The notes beneath the pieces are model-generated. The model did not search any database. It saw only the letters and a list, made by a program, of their open reading frames with translations, and had not been told where the DNA came from. The position numbers and the translations under genes were made by a program. This document shows positions 13,028 to 18,609 of a DNA stretch of 18,609 bases, piece by piece. The stretch is from assembly GCA_964555825.1 (NCBI GenBank), contig CAZKTY010000013.1:1-18609 (forward strand). The letters run 5' to 3'. The stretch comes from CAIRYW01 sp964555825 (GTDB lineage: Bacteria > Patescibacteriota > Minisyncoccia > Phycocordibacterales > CAIRYW01). Within the stretch, counting starts at the first letter, position 1; each line of letters starts with the position of its first letter.

Positions 13028-15090
13028 TAGATGAATATAATACTAAATAGTCCTATCACAGCAAGAACCGAACCGATTGTTATAAGTATCTTATTGGTAT
13101 CGAAATCAATACTTGAGGTTGATGCTGCTGCAAGTTGGTCAGTATTTTGAATGTTTGTTGTACTTGATACTGCTGTTATTTTATCGATAGAAGATCTTTT
13201 AACTTCGCTTTTTTTTGAAGTTTTAAACGTCAAAATGTCTTTTGCAACTTCAGATGTGCTTGTTGATGCTTCAATTGCTGGAGTTGTGCTTGCATTTGAG
13301 ATAGTTAAAGTTGTTGTAGACGTTGCTGTCGCAATATTATCAGATGATAAACCGCTAGATAACTGTATAGGTCTCGAAACTATTTTAAGGATAAGAGGCC
13401 AAGTATCTTTTGCAACTGCTGGAATTGTATAAGACGTGTTCCATATTCTGTTGTCTATACTATCTGTCGTAGTTCCAATACTTCCATCAGATAATTGGGT
13501 CGATGCTAGATAATCAAAAGGATCTTTTCCATTATTAATAAATGAAGAAGGATCTAAATTTGCAGCAGTCATTCCTTGTACAGCCCAACTTGTTGAGGCT
13601 GGATTATTGAATCCCCCGTCATTTGCTTGGTAATTTTTCAGAAAGGTGAGGCCTTTTGATATTGAACTACTTGCACCAGGTACATTTTGAACTAGAGAAA
13701 GAGCTTGAATAGCAGCTCCTGTTAGGTCTACACTGTCCCATTCACCATTTGATGATTGTTTAGAAATAATGAATTGAGCAGGTCTTTGTATTATTTCATC
13801 TGTTGGATCATATCCTGAACTAAGTAAGGTAATTATCCCAAATATATCATCATTGAATAATGATGGATTCCCTATTTGATTTCCATCAAAGGAGTCAACT
13901 ATCTTCTGTATATAATTTTCTGTCCCATCAGAATAAGGATTTGATCCTAGAGCTAACATTGCCATAGCTCTTCTTTCATAATCAGTTGTTGCTGTTCCAT
14001 CAAGGCTATCTGTTCTCAAAAATTCCTTGAGTTTATTCTTTGAATTTGTATGTCCTGAAGTCGTTCCATATGCGATAGCTGCCCAGTCAGTATAAAGATC
14101 ATTCCCAAAATCACCCTTGGAATTTTGCTGTGCATCCAAGAAAGAGAACATCTTTTCAAGGTCTGGTATCAAGTGAGTTTGACTAGAATTTCCACCTCCT
14201 GAATTGTTTGAAGTATCAGTAGGAGTTGATGTTGTTGTTGAATTTGGATCAATTATTTCAAACGGATAGGTTGGATAATAATAATCAGCTTCTAATCCGA
14301 AACCGAATGTTCCTGTTGCGGTTATGTCAAAATCTGCATTTCCTAGATCATTTGTCGTTGATGTTGATATCACAATTGGAGACCACGGATTATTAGGATC
14401 TGTTTGAGTTGCTCCGACCACAACCCCTTGCAAAGGAGTCCATAAATTGTTCACATAGTCATAATTAACCGCATTAACAGTAAAAGTTTGACCTGTGTGA
14501 ACAATATCGTTTGGAAGGATCAATTTCTTTGGCTGCCCAAAATACAAAGTTAGGGTGTCTCCATCGTGTAAGATATCTTGATCGATCCCGATCTGTGGAT
14601 ATGATCCATCAACTACATATTGCCAGTTGTAGCAAGCATTCGTTGTAGTTTCGGTGGTTATATTTATACAATTAATTAAAAATTCATTATAAGCTTGGTA
14701 GTAAGTAAGATCTGAAATATTAAAATTGTTACTCTCGGCGTCTGATACCTCCAAAGCAGCTAGAGCACTTTGAGCTGAGATCTGTCTGGTCGTACTTGAA
14801 TTATCTGTTACAGGTACTTGCTCGTTTTGATCGTTAGAGAGTTCTACTTGTTGCTGAAAAAGTACAGTATCGTTATATCTAATAAATACATTAACTTTAA
14901 AATTTGTTGATGAGCTGATGTTAGGCGTTGAACTAGATACATCAAGATCAGAAGTGCTACTTGAGACTTGGTTAGGAGTTATTAAGGGATCTGTTGAAGA
15001 AGAATCTTCTGCAAGAGCTTTAAAAACTGGAAGTGACAAACAAATTACCAGAAAGACTGATAATAAATATATTTTAATAATTTTTTTCAT
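13027..15090 (-). CDS. Secreted, membrane-anchored DUF4430 plus alpha/alpha-toroid protein (intrinsic-factor-like parts)
   Basis: This 687-residue extracytoplasmic protein is predicted to capture a ligand at the cell surface. In order: signal peptide (about 1-27, hydrophobic core then FKALA); Ser/Thr linker; DUF4430 domain (about 64-186, with NWQYVVDG at 155-162 and ILHDGDTLTLYFG); Ig-like or beta domain (about 188-282); Ser/Thr/Gly linker; alpha/alpha-toroid of the terpenoid-cyclase/prenyltransferase kind (about 305-570); low-complexity stalk; and a C-terminal membrane helix (668-687). Four toroid repeats show the turn motif: DAQQNSKGDFG, SKQSSNGEWDS, NYQANDGGFNN and STQLSDGSIG. Animal intrinsic factor and transcobalamin consist of an alpha/alpha barrel followed by a DUF4430-like beta domain; the same parts appear here in reverse order. 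C141 and C153 could form a disulfide. It overlaps the upstream DUF4430 gene by 17 bases and lies downstream of a cobalamin riboswitch. B12 binding is inference. Confidence 0.82.
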   Translation of the reverse strand: MKKIIKIYLLSVFLVICLSLPVFKALAEDSSSTDPLITPNQVSSSTSDLDVSSSTPNISSSTNFKVNVFIRYNDTVLFQQQVELSNDQNEQVPVTDNSSTTRQISAQSALAALEVSDAESNNFNISDLTYYQAYNEFLINCINITTETTTNACYNWQYVVDGSYPQIGIDQDILHDGDTLTLYFGQPKKLILPNDIVHTGQTFTVNAVNYDYVNNLWTPLQGVVVGATQTDPNNPWSPIVISTSTTNDLGNADFDITATGTFGFGLEADYYYPTYPFEIIDPNSTTTSTPTDTSNNSGGGNSSQTHLIPDLEKMFSFLDAQQNSKGDFGNDLYTDWAAIAYGTTSGHTNSKNKLKEFLRTDSLDGTATTDYERRAMAMLALGSNPYSDGTENYIQKIVDSFDGNQIGNPSLFNDDIFGIITLLSSGYDPTDEIIQRPAQFIISKQSSNGEWDSVDLTGAAIQALSLVQNVPGASSSISKGLTFLKNYQANDGGFNNPASTSWAVQGMTAANLDPSSFINNGKDPFDYLASTQLSDGSIGTTTDSIDNRIWNTSYTIPAVAKDTWPLILKIVSRPIQLSSGLSSDNIATATSTTTLTISNASTTPAIEASTSTSEVAKDILTFKTSKKSEVKRSSIDKITAVSSTTNIQNTDQLAAASTSSIDFDTNKILITIGSVLAVIGLFSIIFI

Positions 15091-15592
15091 ATTTCCATTC
15101 GATTAGATCTCCTATTTTTAATTTATATGATGAAACACCAACGGTAGCCTTTTTACCATTTATGTAATAGATCCAAGAATATCCATTACCCTGTTCAATT
15201 CCATTTATAGATTGAACAAAAAAACCCAGTCCTGGAAAATTTTCTCCATTAATATTGATAAGACCTTTGTCTGTTGATACTTTAATGACTTTTTCTAAAG
15301 TATCACCTTCATTGAAATTTAGATTAAGAGTTTTTCCATCGACAGAAAAAATGATCGAATCTTGTTTTGTATTAGTTCCTTCTTCTAAAGGAACTTTATC
15401 AGAAGGGATATTATTTACTCGTTGTGTGGTTGAGCTGGTTTCGACTCCTTGTATTTGTTGATCAAGTGAAATGTCAGATATTTTTGAGTCTTTTGGTTTT
15501 GTTGCGAATAGACCTACACATATCAAAATTATTCCTAGTAAAAGGTTTATAACTCCAAATAATTTCTTTTTATTTATTTTTTTATAATTCAT
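15074..15592 (-). CDS. Membrane-anchored DUF4430 (transcobalamin-C-like) protein
   Basis: This 172-residue protein has a lysine-rich N-terminus, one membrane helix (LFGVINLLLGIILICVGLF), a polar linker, and a C-terminal DUF4430 domain of about 95 residues. The helix has no proper lipobox, since the residue before Cys is Ile, so it is an anchor rather than a lipoprotein signal. The domain has the family pattern NGYSWIYYINGKKATVGV and YKLKIGDLIEWKYE. DUF4430 is related to the C-terminal domain of transcobalamin/intrinsic factor. The start is taken as the ATG at 15592. A GTG at 15610 would add six residues but sits inside the riboswitch terminator hairpin. It is the first gene after the cobalamin riboswitch and overlaps the larger DUF4430 gene by 17 bases. 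A role in B12 or corrinoid capture is inferred from domain and regulation. Confidence 0.85.
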   Translation of the reverse strand: MNYKKINKKKLFGVINLLLGIILICVGLFATKPKDSKISDISLDQQIQGVETSSTTQRVNNIPSDKVPLEEGTNTKQDSIIFSVDGKTLNLNFNEGDTLEKVIKVSTDKGLININGENFPGLGFFVQSINGIEQGNGYSWIYYINGKKATVGVSSYKLKIGDLIEWKYEKNY

Positions 15593-15598
15593 ATTAAC

Positions 15599-15630
15599 GA
15601 AAAGACCCACTCATACGAGCAGGTCTTTTC
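15599..15630 (-). terminator. Riboswitch terminator hairpin with competing antiterminator
   Basis: GAAAAGACC and GGTCTTTTC (positions 15622-15630 and 15599-15607, minus strand) form a 9-bp lower stem, extended inward by two wobbles and CTC/GAG around loop GTAT. U-rich sequence lies in the 3' arm, and the ATG at 15592 follows six bases later. The 5' half of the hairpin, CCTGCTCG (15616-15623), is exactly complementary to CGAGCAGG (15650-15657) at the aptamer 3' end. This gives a classical antiterminator/terminator choice. Confidence 0.8.
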
Positions 15631-15649
15631 AAACTAAATAATTTATATT

Positions 15650-15778
15650 CCTGCTCGGGTTCTATATTGATCTTTCTAAAGATCGGACTACTTAAGAAAC
15701 ATCTTAAGATTACCGTTGCGGCACAGCGCCGGAATTTAACCGGACTTCCATAGAAAAATCTTCTGATTTAAAGGTACT
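15650..15778 (-). ncRNA. Cobalamin riboswitch (B12 element)
   Basis: The minus strand at 15710-15749 carries the conserved cobalamin aptamer core: GGAAGTCCGGTTAAATTCCG followed by GCGCTGTGCCGCAACGGTAA. This matches the family pattern GGAA-n-CCGGTnnAAnTCCGG-nGCTG-n-CCGCAACGGTAA. Downstream come a variable stem CTTAAG/CTTAAG, the AGTCCG part of the B12 box (15682-15687), a GATCTT/AAGATC stem, and GAACCC leading into the antiterminator arm. The predicted transcript starts near 15778, right before the aptamer. It lies between the ECF-type gene and the DUF4430 gene and should turn off the DUF4430 operon when B12 is plentiful. The exact 5' and 3' limits and the peripheral pairing are approximate. 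Confidence 0.9.
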
Positions 15779-15784
15779 TTCGAA

Positions 15785-15812
15785 ATTATACTCAGGCTTT
15801 TGCTTCTTGCAA
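15785..15812 (-). promoter_or_regulatory. Promoter of the riboswitch operon, inside the 3' end of the ECF-type gene
   Basis: On the minus strand, TTGCAA (15812-15807), a 16-base spacer and a perfect TATAAT (15790-15785). Transcription would begin near 15778, just ahead of the cobalamin aptamer. The -35 box lies in coding sequence of the upstream gene, and the -10 box overlaps or abuts its stop codon. Confidence 0.6.
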
Positions 15813-16328
15813 ACTTTTGTCTAACTGCAAAACACTAACTTCAGACTTGGCAAGTATTTTAACGATCAAAGGTGATAATGTAATGGCAAATAGTGTTCCC
15901 CCCATAAGGTGAAGTGCTGTAAAAGGTATTTGACCGATAAAAGCAAGGTAATAAGAGCCTCCACTGAGCATTGGGCCTATGATCACTCCAGTTACTGCAT
16001 CAAAGAATATGATCCCAAAGGTCGAGCATATCACTAGATTTTTTAATCCAAATTTCCTATTAGCGAAATATGAACTTGACCATATACCAAGTAATCCATA
16101 ACATATCCCAGCTGTAATTGTGTAAGTGCCTATCCCTGCGGTGAAAAGATCATAGATAAAAATACTTAGAAAGGCGAAAACAAATAACTCGATCTTGCTT
16201 ACTTTTTTCGAGAAAGGCATCATTACAGACATTAGAGGTTCTACATTTGGTGGTCGAAATGGAATAAATCTGTATAACATTGCAGAGATGAATCCAAGTA
16301 CCATTAAAATTCTTTGATTTGTTTTCAT
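15792..16328 (-). CDS. ECF-transporter S-component-like membrane protein, probable cobalamin or corrinoid uptake
   Basis: This 178-residue integral membrane protein has about five or six hydrophobic segments (near 6-20, 47-63, 66-84, 98-117 and 125-160). Topology, size and the N-terminal FIPFRPPNVEPLMSVMMPF motif fit the substrate-binding S components of energy-coupling-factor vitamin transporters, or the related DUF6580-type proteins. Context points to B12: it lies between an adenosylcobalamin-dependent reductase and a cobalamin riboswitch that controls DUF4430 proteins. No ATPase (EcfA) or EcfT gene is in the window, so shared modules elsewhere would be needed. It starts 67 bases after the reductase stop and has a candidate promoter with the -10 box only 10 bases before the ATG. 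Substrate is inferred from neighbours only. Confidence 0.7.
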   Translation of the reverse strand: MKTNQRILMVLGFISAMLYRFIPFRPPNVEPLMSVMMPFSKKVSKIELFVFAFLSIFIYDLFTAGIGTYTITAGICYGLLGIWSSSYFANRKFGLKNLVICSTFGIIFFDAVTGVIIGPMLSGGSYYLAFIGQIPFTALHLMGGTLFAITLSPLIVKILAKSEVSVLQLDKSLQEAKA

Positions 16329-16338
16329 TTAGAACAGT

Positions 16339-16366
16339 ATTCTACATTAATATTTTTTTCATGCAA
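16339..16366 (-). promoter_or_regulatory. Candidate near-leaderless promoter of the ECF-type gene
   Basis: On the minus strand, TTGCAT (16366-16361), a 16-base spacer and TAGAAT (16344-16339). Ten bases then separate the -10 box from the ATG at 16328, so the leader would be only a few bases. The -10 overlaps an imperfect palindrome TAGAA-CAGTA-TTCTA (16330-16344). The -35 match is weak, and read-through from the reductase gene is also possible. Confidence 0.4.
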
Positions 16367-16395
16367 CCAGAATTTAATACAACAGTAGTTACAAG

Positions 16396-18609
16396 TTAAG
16401 CTTTTGGAACGTCATCGATCTCACACACCCCTGATACGCAAGCTAATTCTCTTTTTGCTTCAGTTTCATCTTTCTTCTCATAGATCATGATCTTTGAGTA
16501 ATCAATATGAGCTAATTTTTTTGAAAGTTCTAAATATTTTTTCTCGTCAATTTTTTCATAAGGAGCAAGTTGATAGACATGATTCTCGCGAGGTAAGAAT
16601 GAAAGTCCTCCTACAATATCCCAATTTTCATAGATCCAGTTTGCAACCACGATCCATTCATCATCTCCGATCGAGATAGTAACAGATGGATTATGTTCAG
16701 TATATTTTTCTTTTACGATCTTCCAGTGTTCAAGCTGCTGTAAAGCTGTTAGATCATCTTTGAAGACTGATCCTGCTGGAGCCTTTACTGGAAATTCTAG
16801 AACATAAGTTGTTGCATTCTCCTCATTTTGTCCGACTTCTGGAAAATACGGAACCCCTTGATCTTTCAACATCTTGAACAAAGAATCTGTCGCAGCAATT
16901 CTGATCCTTCTTATATAATATTTTGAATAACGAGGATGCATTCCTGAAGAAAAATCAAATGTTTGTGAGGAATTTCCGTCTGGTTTTACGCAAGTAATAG
17001 CAGTTGATTCGTTCACTCCAAATCTTTTTGCGTAGATCTTATTGATCTTTATTGTTTCTTTCTTTAAAGCCTCAAGGATCTCAGGTCTTCTTACAATATC
17101 GTTATCCCATTGACCAGCAAGACCAACTCCTAATAATCTTTCTTTTTCACAATTTTCTTTCCAACTCTTTGAAAGATATGGAAAATTTGTGAGAGTTGAT
17201 TGATATGTACCAATAATCGTAGCCACTCTGATCTTCTTTAGTAGAGATTCTTTTGTATCATCTGATCTTGCTACAACATTTGTAAGGTTACAGAACTGTT
17301 TTGACTGTAGAATGATCTCCCCACAAGGATTTGTACCAATAGAGCCAATAATAGTCTTGCCTGAGGCATCAAAATAACCTTCATATTGTCTCAAAACATT
17401 AATTCTTCTCTCAGGTAAGGTCTTTGCTAGTGATCCTCTGTTGAAGATACCTCTTTCTCCGGTACCTGATTTCATAAGAGCTATCCATTCATCCATAAAC
17501 TCAGCAGCTGTTGGTTTTTGCATATATACAGCAGAGTTATTTGAAAGCATTCTCTGTGGTTCTGTGTTGTAAAAAGTTCCTTTCTTAGCATCTCTGATAT
17601 CGTTGTCATCAAGATCAGAAAGAGAGATAAGAGCACTTCTCCTAACTCCTCCAGAGACAACACATTCTCCTATCATACAGATAATGTCATGGACATCGAT
17701 ATTCCTAAGTCTCTTTCCTTGTCTTGCTATCATCTTTCCTCTAGTGAATGCAAGAAGCTTTCTTATTGGATCAGGTCCAGAAGATTTTCCTCCCATAGTC
17801 TTTAGTCTTGCTCCCGCTGGTCTTAGTTGTGAAAAATCAAAATCAACATCCTTTCCACTTGCCCATGTGTTCATTCCGTGGACTAAAGCATCAGCCCATC
17901 CTTCTTTGCTATCTGGAATTACATAAGTTGAGACCTTGTGACCTGTTTGAGAAAGGATCTGAGGAAATTTTTGTACGTTCTGACTTTCAACAGAAAATCC
18001 TGCGCCAGTTCCACACATCAATATGTACATTATCTCTGCAAGATCCTGAAAACATTCTGGAGCAACGAATGAACAATTGTATGCACAAACATTTGTCTTA
18101 CCTGCGGCGGTTCCTGCAAATTGCAAAAGCCTCATCGAAGGCAAAGCATCTTGTTTCAGGATAGTATCTTGTACATCTTTGTATTCACTCTCTTTTAATT
18201 TGTTTCCAAGATTCTCTCTCATGAAACTCATATACCTATCAACTGTCTCTATCCAAGTTTCTCTTCTCTGTTCTGCTTCGATCCATTTGGAATAAGTTCT
18301 GTAGTACATGAATTCACCTAGTTCAGTTCGAAAATATTTTTTACTATTAGCAACCAGTTTTTTTACCTTCTCAGGGATCTGCATTCCTTTCTCACGAAGT
18401 TTAGATCTCTTATCTCTATAAAGAATGAAAGCTTTTGATGACTTAACGTATTCACTAAGGATCAATTCCTTCTCAACACTATCTTGGATCCCCTCAACTG
18501 TTGGAACAAAGTTTTTGTATTTCTTTGCAATTCTTACCACATCTGCAAAAACCTTATTTGCCACCATTTCTGCCTCCTTTAGAGAACCTTCTCCAGTTGC
18601 GATCATTGC
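16396..18609 (-). CDS. nrdJ: Adenosylcobalamin-dependent ribonucleoside-triphosphate reductase (class II), 5' partial
   Basis: Reduces ribonucleotides to deoxyribonucleotides using an adenosylcobalamin-generated thiyl radical; it works with or without oxygen. The frame runs off the window edge (an Ala codon precedes the first Met seen), so the N-terminal part of the ATP-cone domain is missing. Its second half (MIATGEGSLKEAE to AFILYRDKRSKLRE, about 1-72) is present. Residue numbers here count from the Met at 18606. The catalytic set matches the Lactobacillus leichmannii enzyme: C428 and E430 in NPCGEI (thiyl Cys and Glu), redox pair C178 (AYNCSFVAP) and C439 (QFCNLT) with the same C428-C439 spacing of 11, and the C-terminal shuttle pair C723/C728. 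GTGAGFSVE and CVVSGGVRRSA are further marks. There is no intein insertion. It is followed by the ECF-type gene and the B12-regulated operon, a direct functional link. Confidence 0.95.
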   Translation of the reverse strand, partial: AMIATGEGSLKEAEMVANKVFADVVRIAKKYKNFVPTVEGIQDSVEKELILSEYVKSSKAFILYRDKRSKLREKGMQIPEKVKKLVANSKKYFRTELGEFMYYRTYSKWIEAEQRRETWIETVDRYMSFMRENLGNKLKESEYKDVQDTILKQDALPSMRLLQFAGTAAGKTNVCAYNCSFVAPECFQDLAEIMYILMCGTGAGFSVESQNVQKFPQILSQTGHKVSTYVIPDSKEGWADALVHGMNTWASGKDVDFDFSQLRPAGARLKTMGGKSSGPDPIRKLLAFTRGKMIARQGKRLRNIDVHDIICMIGECVVSGGVRRSALISLSDLDDNDIRDAKKGTFYNTEPQRMLSNNSAVYMQKPTAAEFMDEWIALMKSGTGERGIFNRGSLAKTLPERRINVLRQYEGYFDASGKTIIGSIGTNPCGEIILQSKQFCNLTNVVARSDDTKESLLKKIRVATIIGTYQSTLTNFPYLSKSWKENCEKERLLGVGLAGQWDNDIVRRPEILEALKKETIKINKIYAKRFGVNESTAITCVKPDGNSSQTFDFSSGMHPRYSKYYIRRIRIAATDSLFKMLKDQGVPYFPEVGQNEENATTYVLEFPVKAPAGSVFKDDLTALQQLEHWKIVKEKYTEHNPSVTISIGDDEWIVVANWIYENWDIVGGLSFLPRENHVYQLAPYEKIDEKKYLELSKKLAHIDYSKIMIYEKKDETEAKRELACVSGVCEIDDVPKA

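Noticed and set aside
13027..15090. Squalene/terpene cyclase enzyme
   Set aside because: The toroid repeats resemble that fold, but the protein is secreted, stalked and DUF4430-linked, and I see no DxDD-type catalytic acid motif in the toroid.
15593..15610. GTG at 15610 as the start of the small DUF4430 gene
   Set aside because: It lies inside the terminator hairpin and would add six residues before the natural Met-Asn-Tyr-Lys-Lys membrane-anchor start at 15592.
18604..18606. ATG at the window edge as the start of the ribonucleotide reductase
   Set aside because: The frame is open upstream of it (an Ala codon), and the sequence begins in the middle of an ATP-cone domain, so the true start is outside the window.

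Overview
This AT-rich, gene-dense 18.6-kb window looks like bacterial chromosome. Genes overlap or nearly touch, very few starts have a Shine-Dalgarno sequence, subunits are short (ATP synthase delta and epsilon), and several pathways are partial (flavin). TGA is used as a stop (for example at 5331-5333 and 12443-12445), so the code is not one in which UGA is reassigned. Together these features suggest a Candidate Phyla Radiation / Patescibacteria (Parcubacteria-like) genome. That lineage is an inference from gene style, not a demonstrated placement.

Layout. (1) 1-2296, plus strand: S-adenosylhomocysteinase and a PfkB-family kinase, a plausible pair for removing adenosine made by methylation reactions. 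(2) 2316-3102, plus strand: an isolated transcription unit with a near-consensus promoter, a structured leader, a 204-residue orphan protein of higher G+C than its surroundings, and a strong terminator. (3) 3101-4940, minus strand: an overlapping four-gene operon of an iron-permease-like coiled-coil membrane protein, a stand-alone riboflavin kinase, riboflavin synthase and lumazine synthase. (4) 4966-11435, plus strand: a complete F-type ATP synthase operon (AtpZ-like, a, c, b, delta, alpha, gamma, beta, epsilon) with an internal promoter before subunit c. (5) 11447-18609, minus strand: adenosylcobalamin-dependent ribonucleotide reductase (5' end outside the window), an ECF-type S component, a cobalamin riboswitch, two DUF4430 (transcobalamin-C-like) surface proteins, then TsaC, UMP kinase and a small hypothetical.

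The most interesting part is region 5. A B12-dependent reductase sits upstream of a vitamin-transporter-like membrane protein. Next comes a cobalamin riboswitch with its own promoter and a visible antiterminator/terminator pair. The riboswitch controls two secreted, membrane-anchored proteins. The larger one joins a DUF4430 domain to an alpha/alpha-toroid domain; these are the two fold types that make up animal intrinsic factor and transcobalamin, here in the opposite order. My reading is a B12 capture-and-uptake module that supplies the reductase in a cell that probably scavenges the cofactor.

No stretch longer than about 200 bases lacks a gene. The larger spacers (1280-1327, 2297-2434, 4941-5063, 6068-6210, 15593-15791, 16329-16395) are described below where they hold signals. 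I saw no tRNA, rRNA, CRISPR array, insertion sequence or transposase.
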